A DNA stretch of 46,945 nt from JBPOJN01 sp052033505 (GCA_052033505.1 JBPOJN010000005.1:1-46945), one strand, 5' to 3'. Positions 1 to 8,066 are shown, numbered from the stretch's first letter. The notes: generated by a model not told the origin, from the letters alone. Program-made: numbers and translations.

Positions 1-442
1 TCTCATAGGTCGAACCGACGGGTAGTGTGGAGCTCCAGACGTATTTCAGGACCTTGCCGCCGTAGCCGCCGAAGAGCACATAGACGCCGCAGCCGCTGTC
101 GTTGGTGAGCTTGCTATTTTCAGCGGCGCCTTTAGGAAGCGTGACCGCGCGCCATTTCCATTTGAAATTAGGTTCTTTGTTCGCGTCCCACGAGAATTTT
201 TTCAAGGTCTGCACGGAGATGTCCTTGTCGTCCTTGGCGCTCAAGAATTTATTGCCGCCTTCTTCCTGGACTAAGTAAACGCCTTCGGCCTTCGTGCGTT
301 GAAAAGGATAGGTCTTAAAACTATTCGGGAACTTTCCGACCGTGGACGACGTAAAATCTTCAATAGTCCTACCTTGAGCCAAACCCGCGGTGGCAAGGAC
401 GGCGAGAGAGAGCAGAAGCGTGGAAGTTTTTTTCATAGTCAT
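1..442 (-). CDS. DUF3047-like exported protein (3' part cut by window edge)
   Basis: This reading frame runs off the left edge, so only about 147 N-terminal codons are present. It starts at 442 (ATG) or the in-frame ATG at 436; GGAG sits 5 bases before the first. Residues 1-22 form a signal peptide (basic MKKTS, then a leucine/alanine-rich core ending near LAQG). The visible mature part carries features I associate with DUF3047: a WKWR segment followed by LPKGA, then GVYVLFGG and LKYVWSSTLPVG near the cut. The function of DUF3047 proteins is not known; a secreted, carbohydrate-binding-like fold is only a guess. It follows the ABC-importer ATPase gene on the same strand after about 50 bases, so it may belong to the same transcription unit. 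Confidence 0.7.
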   Translation of the reverse strand, partial: MTMKKTSTLLLSLAVLATAGLAQGRTIEDFTSSTVGKFPNSFKTYPFQRTKAEGVYLVQEEGGNKFLSAKDDKDISVQTLKKFSWDANKEPNFKWKWRAVTLPKGAAENSKLTNDSGCGVYVLFGGYGGKVLKYVWSSTLPVGSTYE

Positions 443-494
443 AAAATCTCCTTTGGAAGATGCGGCAACGTACCAAGAGTTAGGCGTACACGCA

Positions 495-1238
495 TTAAAA
501 AAACGGCCCAGAAATTTCGGGAGACAAATCAAACACTTCGCGGATGCGTTCCGTCGTCAATACTTCATTCGTCGGCCCATCCGCTAAGATGCGTCCGTTT
601 TTCAAGAAAATGACGCGGTGAGCATAGCGTGCGGCGAGATGCGGGTCGTGAAGGCTTAGGATCACTGAGACGCTGTGCGAGGCGTTGGCGTCGCGGCACA
701 GAGTCATGAGTTCGTGCTGGAAACGCAGGTCGAGATGCGAGGTCGGTTCGTCCAATATCCAGTAGGACGCTTCTTGCGCCATCACGCGTGCGATGTGGAC
801 GCGTTGTTTCTCGCCACCGGAAAGTTCCTGCAAAGGACGGCGCCGCAACGAAGTCAGGCGCATCGTCTCCAAAATCCGGTCGACCAAGGCGCGGTCGGCC
901 GCCGACTCCAACCCCAAAAATCCCAAATGCGGAGCTCGTCCTATCAAGACGACGTCTTCGACAGTGAACGGCAGGAAAATTTCCTCTTCTTGCGGGATGT
1001 AACCGATGACTTGCGCGCGCGCGCGGGGCGTGAGGTCGCTTAAGGGACGTTCTTGCCAATGAACGAATCCCGCCGTCGGCGTCAAAAGACCGCTTAAGTT
1101 TTTGAGGAGAGTGGTTTTGCCGGAAGCGTTCGCTCCCAAGACGGCGACGATTTCGCCGTCACGGACCGTCAGCGAAACGTCTTCCAAGATCGGCCGGTCT
1201 CCGTAGGTAAAATAAAGATGCGACGCGGACAGCGACAT
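495..1238 (-). CDS. ABC importer ATP-binding protein (BtuD/FecE/HmuV type)
   Basis: This 247-residue protein is a complete ABC ATPase that would power uptake through the FecCD-type permease encoded just upstream. Walker A is GANASGKT (residues 35-42), the Q-loop is in GYIPQEEE, the signature is LSGGEKQR (139-146), Walker B is ILDEP (161-165) and the switch histidine is in LSLHD. The ATG at 1238 lies two bases after the permease stop, which indicates translational coupling. A same-frame opening continues far upstream to 2207, but that part runs through the permease gene in another frame and is not coding. Sequence alone does not separate cobalamin, haem and ferric-siderophore ATPases of this family; the neighbours (receptor, biliverdin-reductase-like gene, Fur-like box) make iron or haem at least as likely as B12. 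Confidence 0.9.
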   Translation of the reverse strand: MSLSASHLYFTYGDRPILEDVSLTVRDGEIVAVLGANASGKTTLLKNLSGLLTPTAGFVHWQERPLSDLTPRARAQVIGYIPQEEEIFLPFTVEDVVLIGRAPHLGFLGLESAADRALVDRILETMRLTSLRRRPLQELSGGEKQRVHIARVMAQEASYWILDEPTSHLDLRFQHELMTLCRDANASHSVSVILSLHDPHLAARYAHRVIFLKNGRILADGPTNEVLTTERIREVFDLSPEISGPFF

Positions 1239-1240
1239 GG

Positions 1241-2233
1241 TCAGCGCGGCCTCCGCTTCATCAAGATCAGGAAAAACGGAGCCCCTACTAAGGCCGTGAT
1301 CGCACCGACGGGAAGTTCCGTCTGAAGTTCGGTATGGATCAACGCCGTCCGCGCGATCGTGTCGCAGATCATCAGCATCATCGCGCCGATCCACGCGGAA
1401 GCTGGAATCGTCGTGCGGTGATCGTTTCCGAAAATCAGCCGCGTGATGTGCGGCACGAAGAGGCCCACGAATCCCACGAGTCCCGCCAAGGGAACCACGG
1501 CGCCGACCATGAGGGACGCCGCGAAAAAAATAATCCGCCGATGCCGCGACGGAGAAAGTCCTAACGACCGCGCCGTATCGGATCCCGCCGTCATGAGATT
1601 GAGTGCGTGTCCTTCCAGTGTCAAAATCGCAAGGCCCGCGAGCACGAGGATGCCGGAAAACAAAAGCCGCGCCGTATCTTCGGCGTCGATGCTGCCGATC
1701 AGGAGATAAAGTATTTTTTGGGACTTTTCGAAACGTACCACGCCGTTTAAAATCAGGATAAACGCGAAGAGGAACGCATTTAAGATGACGCCGGTTAGCA
1801 GCAGGGTATGTGGCGTCATGCGTCCGCGCGACTGCGCCACGCCGTAAACGATCAGCATCGCGGCGAGAGAACAGGTAAACGCCAGAATCGGTATCGATCC
1901 GAATGGCAAGCCCAAGGCGAGCCCGAGTATGCTCCCCAACGCCGCCCCACTTGAAACGCCCAGGATATAAGGATCCGCCAAGGAATTTTGAAGCAAGCCT
2001 TGAAACGCCGTACCCGAGGCGCCGAGCGCCATGCCCGTCATCGCGGCGAGCAAAATCCGCGGTACGCGGCTCATCCAGAGGATCTGCCGGTCTTGTCCCG
2101 AGAGGGACGCCATGCCGGGGATGAGGTTCAGGAAGCGCTCGCCGATCATCGCGCAGAGGAAAATCAGGGCGATCACGATCAGCGCGAGAAAAACTTGGCG
2201 GAGCCACCAGCGTGTTTGAAAGGAAGACGTCAT
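1241..2233 (-). CDS. FecCD/BtuC-family ABC importer permease
   Basis: This protein of 330 residues is an inner-membrane permease of the FecCD family, which imports cobalamin, haem or ferric siderophores. It is hydrophobic throughout, with conserved family stretches PRILLAAMTGMALGASG, LADPYILGVSSGAALGS, and a C-terminal GLVGFVGLFVPHITRL followed by LPVGAITALVGAPFF. The start at 2233 is chosen because it begins just before the first membrane segment and overlaps the stop of the binding-protein gene by four bases (ATGA). Longer in-frame starts up to 2335 lie inside the upstream gene. Stop and next start (1238) are two bases apart, so binding protein, permease and ATPase form one tight operon. 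Confidence 0.93.
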   Translation of the reverse strand: MTSSFQTRWWLRQVFLALIVIALIFLCAMIGERFLNLIPGMASLSGQDRQILWMSRVPRILLAAMTGMALGASGTAFQGLLQNSLADPYILGVSSGAALGSILGLALGLPFGSIPILAFTCSLAAMLIVYGVAQSRGRMTPHTLLLTGVILNAFLFAFILILNGVVRFEKSQKILYLLIGSIDAEDTARLLFSGILVLAGLAILTLEGHALNLMTAGSDTARSLGLSPSRHRRIIFFAASLMVGAVVPLAGLVGFVGLFVPHITRLIFGNDHRTTIPASAWIGAMMLMICDTIARTALIHTELQTELPVGAITALVGAPFFLILMKRRPR

Positions 2234-3015
2234 GATTGCGGGTGCAGGGCCCGGATGAGTTGCGCCAAGGCCTCGCCCACGCGGGGTCCTGGGATGAAAA
2301 GATCCGGAGGGAGCGTCACGGTCGGACCCGTCCAAAAAGGTTTACTCGTCCTCCCTTCCGGATTCGCGTCGATGTCGACGATCAGGTCGGGGCGCCGTTC
2401 CAAAATGAATTCGTATCCGAGCTGGGGATAGGGGAGTTTCGACGAGACGATATTGTCGCCGCCCGCGAGAGTTAAAATTTCCCCCAAGAACGTCGAAGGT
2501 CCCGCGGCGATCAAAGGATGCTGCTGAAGCACGATCATGGTTTTTTTGCGCGACTGTACGGCTATGGCGTCATGTTGTTTTTTTAAATCCTCTTGGATCT
2601 TTCGGGTTAAGGATTCTCCGGCATCCGCCATGTCGTTTGCGTCCGCGATCATGCGGATCGAAGCGTAAATATCCGCGAGTGAATCCGCCGGCACCGTCAA
2701 CACGGCAATGCCCGCGCGCTGCAGGAAAGTTTCGAGTTTGGACGTGGTCGCATCCGGCACGATCACGACCAAGTCCGGACGCAGCGAGAGTATCTTTTCG
2801 AAACTCCGATTTTGGTAGCCGCCGATTTTTGCGATTTTTTTCGCTGCTTCGGGATAATTGCAAAACTGCGTCACGCCGACCACGCGCTTGCCTAATCCCA
2901 GTGCGAAGAGGATCTCCGTGACGTTCGGCCGCGTCGAAACGATGCGGTCGTAGGCGGAAGCAATAAAAGATATCAGCAGAAAAACGAAAAGAAATGGCAG
3001 GGTACGACGGAGCAT
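2230..3015 (-). CDS. Periplasmic substrate-binding protein of the ABC importer (BtuF/TroA-like)
   Basis: A 261-residue periplasmic binding protein of the helical-backbone class (PF01497, BtuF/FecB/HemT type). Residues 1-21 form a signal peptide ending SFIASA. The mature start DRIVSTRPNVTEILFALGLG, then VVGVTQFCNYP, is the characteristic N-terminal lobe; a second lobe begins around LIAAGPSTFLGEIL with GGDN shortly after, and RPDLIV occurs in both lobes. There is no lipobox, so it is probably soluble in the periplasm. It delivers ligand to the permease whose start overlaps its stop. A TTGACA lies at 3045-3050 on this strand but has no good -10 partner. Which ligand (corrinoid, haem or siderophore) cannot be told from sequence. 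Confidence 0.88.
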   Translation of the reverse strand: MLRRTLPFLFVFLLISFIASAYDRIVSTRPNVTEILFALGLGKRVVGVTQFCNYPEAAKKIAKIGGYQNRSFEKILSLRPDLVVIVPDATTSKLETFLQRAGIAVLTVPADSLADIYASIRMIADANDMADAGESLTRKIQEDLKKQHDAIAVQSRKKTMIVLQQHPLIAAGPSTFLGEILTLAGGDNIVSSKLPYPQLGYEFILERRPDLIVDIDANPEGRTSKPFWTGPTVTLPPDLFIPGPRVGEALAQLIRALHPQS

Positions 3016-3065
3016 CGGGATGCGTTATGGCGCTGATTGCCGCGTGTCAAGGAGCCCCAAGCGGG

Positions 3066-3566
3066 TTATCTCTCGCTTGAAGGAACGGCTCCCGCCTGAG
3101 GATAGCCATGCACGGTCGCGAAAGTGGAGAGAGCGCCGTCGATAAGGTACAACCCGCCGTCCACATAGCGAGCGGAATACACGTAAAACTGATTTTCCCT
3201 CAAAGCTGCCCGAGGACCTTCAAAAGCAGAAAGCTTCTCGAAATCCACGGGAGGGACGGCTTCGCCGGTGGGATTGATCTTAGTCGGGTTTTTACCACCT
3301 ACAAAAATGGCCGTGCCGGAATCTAGATAAGCCTCTTTTTGCAGCTTTCCCCAAGTAACCAAGTTTGCGGAAGGTGTGCGAATGTCGATCGCCACGATGG
3401 CTCCGGCCGGAACCAACATTGTATCCTGACTGCCCTTCGGAGCTTTTAGGGCTCCGTCTCGAGGCAGGATCTGATGCCGGTCGATTTCCACGGCTTGATG
3501 ACAAGCCATACGTATCGAGGCGCTAGCGCTAAGATTGCCGATGGACCTCAAAAGATTGTTGAGCAT
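3066..3566 (-). CDS. Hypothetical protein, 166 aa
   Basis: I do not recognise this protein. The reading frame is 166 codons with an ATG at 3566 preceded by a GGGGG run about 8 bases upstream, which could serve as a ribosome-binding site. It has no clear signal peptide or membrane segment. A central part (VPAGAIVAIDIRTP) looks like beta structure, and the tail contains repeated aromatic pairs (FYVYSARYVDGGLYLIDGA). It sits between the oxidoreductase gene and the ABC importer binding-protein gene on the same strand, with a 111-base AT-rich gap upstream (3567-3677) and 50 bases downstream, so it may be separately expressed. A link to the surrounding uptake genes is only positional. Confidence 0.55.
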   Translation of the reverse strand: MLNNLLRSIGNLSASASIRMACHQAVEIDRHQILPRDGALKAPKGSQDTMLVPAGAIVAIDIRTPSANLVTWGKLQKEAYLDSGTAIFVGGKNPTKINPTGEAVPPVDFEKLSAFEGPRAALRENQFYVYSARYVDGGLYLIDGALSTFATVHGYPQAGAVPSSER

Positions 3567-3677
3567 AAATTTATCCCCCAGTTATTTATCGGTGATGATG
3601 AATACCAATCCCGTTTAGTTATCTTCGTTTTTTCGAAAATGTTGCCCAGTTTCTGTATTTTTGTATTTTTTTGGGAA

Positions 3678-4499
3678 TTACATCCCTTCCAACAGGGATG
3701 TGGCGTGGAGCATGAGGTCGTTTTTATAATAGGAAACCGTCTTTCCTAAAATCCGATCGTGGAAATGTGCGAGGTCCTTCGCGAAAAGACCTTCGGATTC
3801 GTAAGAGGGATGCCAGTTAAGTTTACTGTTCTCGAATTCCGCCTCCATCCAACGCCGCCGTTCGCGGTCCGGGGAACGTTCTTCATAGAAATCCAAGACG
3901 CCGCCTTGGGCGGTTTCGAGTTTGAGATGGAGATGATAACGGCCCGCATCCGCTTTGTAGTTTTTCTCGAGCACGCGAAAAGGTCCGAACCATTCCGCAG
4001 CCTGCAGAAGGCGGCTGTACGCGATGAACGGCAAAGGGCCTGCGAATGCGGGATTCGACCACTTCTCCGACCAATTCCCTTCGAAATGATATTCTCCGGT
4101 TTTTAATTTTCTCAAGGATGGGAGCTTCCGCGTGACTTCCGCATGTGAGGGCGTCAGCAGGCCGATGTGCTCGACGTGCAAGACGAGATTCTTTTTTTCG
4201 GCGAGCGCCAGCAGGGCAGAGATTTCGGCGGACGAAAAGGCGAGCGGATAATCGCACAAGACGTGTTTGCCGGCTTCCAACGCTTCGCGAGTCAAAGAAG
4301 CATGCAGCGTATTCTCCGTCGAAATCGCGATGGCTGCGACCTCCGGATCGGACAACGCCTGAGACCACGTCAAAGTCCTCGTGTCCGCGCGGCGTGAAAC
4401 CGTCCCAGCCAGCGTGAATCCTGTTACGACGTCCAAGGCGCGCAGACGCGAACGTCCCGCCGAACCCATGCCACAAAGGACTATTTTAAGGGGATCCAT
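3678..4499 (-). CDS. Gfo/Idh/MocA-family oxidoreductase resembling biliverdin reductase
   Basis: This 273-residue protein begins with an NAD(P)-binding Rossmann motif, VLCGMGSAGRSRLRAL, followed by STENTLHASLTREALEAGKHVLCDYPLA, both typical of the Gfo/Idh/MocA family. The second half resembles biliverdin reductase as I remember it: LHVEHIGLL (mammalian form LHEEHVELL), a PAF...YSRLLQAAEWFGPF segment, and LETAQGGVLDFYEERSPD followed by an arginine-rich RERRRW. The start at 4499 is chosen because it precedes the Rossmann motif directly and lies 5 bases after the upstream stop; the longer start at 4586 would overlap that gene. Biliverdin reductase finishes haem breakdown, which would fit the adjacent TonB receptor and ABC importer, but no haem oxygenase is visible here. 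A sugar-acting oxidoreductase remains possible. Confidence 0.75.
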   Translation of the reverse strand: MDPLKIVLCGMGSAGRSRLRALDVVTGFTLAGTVSRRADTRTLTWSQALSDPEVAAIAISTENTLHASLTREALEAGKHVLCDYPLAFSSAEISALLALAEKKNLVLHVEHIGLLTPSHAEVTRKLPSLRKLKTGEYHFEGNWSEKWSNPAFAGPLPFIAYSRLLQAAEWFGPFRVLEKNYKADAGRYHLHLKLETAQGGVLDFYEERSPDRERRRWMEAEFENSKLNWHPSYESEGLFAKDLAHFHDRILGKTVSYYKNDLMLHATSLLEGM

Positions 4500-4504
4500 C
4501 GGAA

Positions 4505-4843
4505 TTACTTCGGGGGATTTTTGGACAACGTTACAGTGGCCGGCTTTTTTCCGACTTCGGAAATCGACGTGACGTAATAACGGCAACGGCCCTTATGGAG
4601 GTAATCCACCTCGACCGCGTCGCCACAGGCATAGCCCCCGCTCATGGGTTTGGATATCGGTCGTTCCTGTACGACGAGCGTGATCCAAGTCTTTCCTTCA
4701 TTCGTCCAAACCGGGCCCGTAACGCCTAACATCCGTCCGTCGCAAACTTCGAAGCGTTCGCCTTCCGTCAAAGTAATGGATTCGGCTTGCGTCATAGTCG
4801 CTCCGCAAAGAAGGAAAACAGCGGTGAAAATTATTTTTTTCAT
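4505..4843 (-). CDS. Small exported protein of unknown function
   Basis: A protein of 112 residues. The ATG at 4843 overlaps the TonB-receptor stop by four bases (ATGA), so I prefer it to the GTG three codons upstream. Residues 1-20 are a signal peptide (MKKIIFTAVFLL, cleavage near TQA-ES). The mature protein is short and beta-rich, with three cysteines (in EVCDG, ACGDA and GRCRYY). I do not recognise a family. Its tight coupling to the receptor and to the biliverdin-reductase-like gene (5 bases downstream) suggests a periplasmic accessory role in the same uptake process, but this is inference. Confidence 0.75.
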   Translation of the reverse strand: MKKIIFTAVFLLCGATMTQAESITLTEGERFEVCDGRMLGVTGPVWTNEGKTWITLVVQERPISKPMSGGYACGDAVEVDYLHKGRCRYYVTSISEVGKKPATVTLSKNPPK

Positions 4844-6828
4844 ATTTTCCACTCCATGCGTCCATAAAAACTGCGTCCCGGCAACGGAAATCCGGCGACG
4901 TCAGAGATGCGGTCGTTCAGGAGATTCTTCCCCTCGAAGCTCCAAGTGATCGGTTTGGGCGCGGTGAAAGAGAGGCCCGCTCCGAAAAGCAGGCGGTGAT
5001 CGACGCGCAGGATATTTTGCGAATCCAAGAAATTCCCGTCTTGAAACGTAAGGTCGGTGAAGATTTTTCCCAGATCATTGAAAAACGCCGCTTTCGCCGA
5101 AGCCTCGTGGCGCGGGCGTCCGGGTAGAAATTTTCCGTCGCGGCCCGGGAGCCCGCTGACGTCTTTAGGCCACTGGAAAGTGTAGTTGGCCGAGAGGTCG
5201 AGATGTTCCCATGGAGACAAGAATAAAGAGGATTCGATTCCTTGGAGCCGCGCTTTCGAGAGATTGCGCGCTTCGACCGTGAATTGTGAGGTTTGCAGGA
5301 GTTGGATCAAGTCGTCGACCTGATGCAGGAAATAAGCAGCTTCGAAACGTACCGGGCGTTTGCGTATGGCGAATCCGATGTCCCAGTTCCAGCTTTTTTC
5401 GGGAGAGAGATTCGGGTTTCCGATGAAGGTGCCGCGATCGCCAAAAAGTTCCGAAAAACTCGGGATGCGGAAGCTTCGCGAAAAATTCGTCTTCAACGTG
5501 AGCCAGGAGTATTGAGAGCCTGTGGGGCCTGAGCCCCAAGGCTGTATTTTTAAGCCGATTTTTCCGCTGAGCGGATGATGGTTTCGTGAAGAGCTTCCGC
5601 CTTGCCGGTCAAAAATATGTTCCGTGCGCAGCGCCGGATTGACGATCAAGCGATCGTCGAAGAGATAAATTTCGTCTTCGAGACCGAGACCTAAGGTGTC
5701 ACGGTAGCTGGACGGCGCAGAGACCGAGAGATTTTGGGGGAGGTAGATTTCGCCGCGATAGTCGAGGACAGCCGTGGCTTTATGATGGCGGCCGATCGCG
5801 CGTTGACCGAGAAAATTCACGCCGTATTGGTAGGTATCGTCGTCGTTGTCCTGGATGCCGAGACCGATGTCGCCGCCGAGATCGGTGTATTGTTGTTTTT
5901 GATATTGCAGAAACGGCGTCGCGCTCATCTTGAGGTTTCGGAACGTCTTCGCGAATTCGGCGGAGAAGCGGTTGCGCGTCGTGGTGAGTCCCGCCGTGTC
6001 GGAGGTCAAGGTCGCGAGCCCGGGGATGCCGCGGTCTTCGCGGAAAAACTGGTCCGTCAGCGAGAGTGTCACGGGAGAGGAGCCGCCGATGACTTGTCCC
6101 TCCCATTTCGCGAGCACGTTGTGCCGAGAGAATTCGTTGTTGCGGCGTTCTACGATACGGTCGTCGGCGGAATTGAACGGCGTGCCGTTGTCGTTCTCAA
6201 ACGAAAAATCCCCCGCGCTGCGCGTGTACGTATAGCCCGCTTGATAGGAGCTCTTCTTCCAGCGTTGGGATTGCAGGATGCCCGCTTCGTAGGTTTTGAA
6301 AGAACCGTAGGACTGCGACAGGCTCGTTGCGCGACCGCGTCCAGCCGATTTTGTACGAATGTCGACCACACCGCCGATCGCGCTGCCGGGGTAGCGCGTG
6401 GGGGCGAAGCCTTTGTAGATTTCGATGCGCTCGATCTGATCGGCGGGAATCGCCGAGAAATTCACCGCACCCCCAAAGCCTTGATTCAGTGGCACTCCGT
6501 CAATGTAGACAGCGACCTGTTCGGAATTCGACCCGCGGATCGAGACGGTCGCGAAGTCATCGACCCCTCCTCGCTGCTTCACCGTCACTCCGCTTAATTC
6601 TTCCAGGGCCTCCGAGAGGTTTAAGCGTCGGTCCTTCAACTCATCCGCCGTAATGACAGAGACGAAGGCCGTCGTGTCGAAAGTTCCATCCCCCACAGCG
6701 CCCGAAGGGAACGTCTCCGATGCAGCCTTCACTTTCACAGAGCCAAGATCTTCCGCTGCAGAAAGCGTGAAAGGAAGCCAAATAGGTAGAAAAACAATCC
6801 AAATCTTCAAGGAATCAGCAAGATTCAT
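4840..6828 (-). CDS. TonB-dependent outer-membrane receptor (BtuB/haem/siderophore class)
   Basis: This 662-residue protein is an outer-membrane ligand-gated porin driven by TonB. Residues 1-24 are a signal peptide ending LSAA. The plug domain follows: SVITADELKDRR, LSEALEELSGVTVKQRGG, VSIRGSNSEQVAVYIDGVPL, and IERIEIYKGFAPTRYPGSAIGGVVDI. The rest is a beta-barrel with the usual C-terminal pattern (NFSRSFRIPSFSELFGDRG, NPNLSPEKSWNWDIG, FEGKNLLND and a final strand FYGRMEWKI). The size and plug resemble BtuB and small haem or siderophore receptors. No cobalamin riboswitch is visible upstream, while a Fur-box-like site overlaps the promoter region, so iron or haem is a serious alternative to B12. 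The start at 6828 has an AAAGG about 10 bases upstream. It is the first gene of a coupled unit with the next two genes. Confidence 0.92.
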   Translation of the reverse strand: MNLADSLKIWIVFLPIWLPFTLSAAEDLGSVKVKAASETFPSGAVGDGTFDTTAFVSVITADELKDRRLNLSEALEELSGVTVKQRGGVDDFATVSIRGSNSEQVAVYIDGVPLNQGFGGAVNFSAIPADQIERIEIYKGFAPTRYPGSAIGGVVDIRTKSAGRGRATSLSQSYGSFKTYEAGILQSQRWKKSSYQAGYTYTRSAGDFSFENDNGTPFNSADDRIVERRNNEFSRHNVLAKWEGQVIGGSSPVTLSLTDQFFREDRGIPGLATLTSDTAGLTTTRNRFSAEFAKTFRNLKMSATPFLQYQKQQYTDLGGDIGLGIQDNDDDTYQYGVNFLGQRAIGRHHKATAVLDYRGEIYLPQNLSVSAPSSYRDTLGLGLEDEIYLFDDRLIVNPALRTEHIFDRQGGSSSRNHHPLSGKIGLKIQPWGSGPTGSQYSWLTLKTNFSRSFRIPSFSELFGDRGTFIGNPNLSPEKSWNWDIGFAIRKRPVRFEAAYFLHQVDDLIQLLQTSQFTVEARNLSKARLQGIESSLFLSPWEHLDLSANYTFQWPKDVSGLPGRDGKFLPGRPRHEASAKAAFFNDLGKIFTDLTFQDGNFLDSQNILRVDHRLLFGAGLSFTAPKPITWSFEGKNLLNDRISDVAGFPLPGRSFYGRMEWKI

Positions 6829-6875
6829 TAATAAAAAACCTTTTATTTACAGCAAAACCGATGGCCTTATTTCAT

Positions 6876-6897
6876 CAAGGATATATAATTATCCTTG
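6876..6897. promoter_or_regulatory. 22-bp perfect-arm palindrome in the receptor leader
   Basis: Two perfect 8-base arms, CAAGGATA (6876-6883) and TATCCTTG (6890-6897), are separated by a six-base AT spacer. The element lies about 50 bases upstream of the receptor start, between the receptor gene and the divergent gene at 6978. It could be an operator for a dimeric repressor or a leader hairpin. I cannot assign it to a known regulator. Confidence 0.4.
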
Positions 6898-6902
6898 TAA
6901 TG

Positions 6903-6917
6903 TGATAATTTTTATCC
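6903..6917. promoter_or_regulatory. Fur-box-like sequence overlapping divergent promoters
   Basis: Bases 6903-6917 read TGATAAT-T-TTTATCC, matching 12 of 14 informative positions of the 7-1-7 Fur consensus (TGATAAT-N-ATTATCA). On the minus strand a candidate promoter for the receptor is TTGAAA (6938-6943), 17 bases, TATGGA (6915-6920). On the plus strand TTGTAA (6895-6900) and CATAAT (6917-6922) are 16 bases apart and could serve the gene at 6978. The box overlaps or abuts both -10 regions. The AT-rich background makes chance matches easier, so this is a prediction. Confidence 0.4.
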
Positions 6918-6977
6918 ATAATAATCGGGTAATCTTCTTTCAATCGGCTGGTCAGACGCTCAAAACCTGAAGGGGTC

Positions 6978-8066
6978 TTGTTGGAAAATAGAATCGCTCT
7001 GTTCCTGTCCCAAGTGATCCGGGGGGATACCTGCATTCTTGAGTCGCAGGACTTTTTGCGCGCCATGACGACCCCGGATCTTTCAGGTGATGCGCGTAAT
7101 GTCATGCGTTTTTATGAGCCTCACATCCAGCCTGTTTTAGAGACGTCTCTCGAGGATCAAAAAATCTCTCCGGTCGCTTCCATCAATTTGGTTTTCGCCC
7201 TCCTCTCGGCCCATCGTGCCTTGGCCGTTTTGTCCGGAGATTTGAGCGAGGACTTCGGTTTGCCTCCAGAGAAAATCGTGTCTTATTTTGAAAAAATGGG
7301 ACTGGGATCCGAGGCGGACTTGATCGCCCATCGTTTTTTATTGCGCCCTATTTCCGATGTTTCCTTGCATGTCATTTCCGGAAAAGAAGTCAGCCCACAA
7401 TGGTTTCGCCGCAAACTTCAGGAGACGTCTTTTTGGGAGAAAGGCATTTCGGGAAATCTTGCGGTTTTCATTCATCATGTCACCGAGCTTTCCAGGGATC
7501 TCAAATTGGCTCCGGAGGATGAAGCGGAGGAAGACCGCAAGGTGCGGGGGTTGATCGCGGATTTTGGAAAAACAACCAAATCCTCGGAAGGGTTTTTCCC
7601 TCTGACGGAAGACATGAAAGCTTTTTTGGAAAGTGATCTTTTTGTAGGGCGAGCAACACAAGCTTTGGAGTCTAAGAAAAAAGCAGTAATGGCCTTCTTA
7701 AATCTAGGGTCTTCTTCGTGGGGGGCGAACCGTTCAACGAACGAATCGATGTTCCCGAGCTTTGAGTCTTTTCAGAGAATCCAGCATCGGGATCCCATCC
7801 TAAATCACATCCCTCACAATAATTTTTATCTCTACTTCGTAGATGTTCCGGGCAACGTGCATCGTGAAAAGAAAAAAGTATTTCGTGAGTTCGTAAAAGG
7901 CTACCCAGCTCTCGAGGGCTTGCTCACTCATTTATTTACGGAAAGACATCGAGTCCAAGCACATACTCTTTTATCAACGATATCAAGTGCAGAGCTCTTG
8001 CTCTATGAGGCTTTTCTTTTGATGGCGTCCTGTCCTTCGGCGCAGGGGACGTCTCTGATCTCGTAG
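6978..8066 (+). CDS. Unknown protein, about 362 aa, TTG start
   Basis: I do not recognise this protein. It is a mostly helical, soluble protein with no signal peptide or membrane segment. It starts at one of two adjacent TTG codons (6978 or 6981); the purine run GAAGGGG ends at 6975, which favours 6981 by spacing. Visible features include a charged central stretch (EDEAEEDRKVRG), a histidine-containing segment (HIPHNNFYLYFVDVPGNVHREKKK) and a helical C-terminal part with RHRVQAHTLL. Base composition looks more AT-rich than the neighbours, possibly a sign of transfer. A HepT-MntA pair follows 60 bases downstream on the same strand. It may be an unrelated cargo gene or part of a defence-like cluster. 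Confidence 0.7.
   Translation: MLENRIALFLSQVIRGDTCILESQDFLRAMTTPDLSGDARNVMRFYEPHIQPVLETSLEDQKISPVASINLVFALLSAHRALAVLSGDLSEDFGLPPEKIVSYFEKMGLGSEADLIAHRFLLRPISDVSLHVISGKEVSPQWFRRKLQETSFWEKGISGNLAVFIHHVTELSRDLKLAPEDEAEEDRKVRGLIADFGKTTKSSEGFFPLTEDMKAFLESDLFVGRATQALESKKKAVMAFLNLGSSSWGANRSTNESMFPSFESFQRIQHRDPILNHIPHNNFYLYFVDVPGNVHREKKKVFREFVKGYPALEGLLTHLFTERHRVQAHTLLSTISSAELLLYEAFLLMASCPSAQGTSLIS

Noticed and set aside
495..2207. A 570-codon open frame covering both ATPase and permease regions
   Set aside because: Only the part from 1238 down to 495 encodes the ATPase; the rest is arginine-rich noise antisense or out of frame to the permease gene and has no family features.
5734..6597. Plus-strand 287-codon frame opposite the TonB receptor
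   Set aside because: It is antisense to a clearly coding gene, lacks a family match and has the biased composition expected of a shadow.
6829..6977. Cobalamin riboswitch upstream of the BtuB-like receptor
   Set aside because: I looked for the B12-box type GCCACTG core on both strands and did not see it, and the gap is short for this riboswitch.
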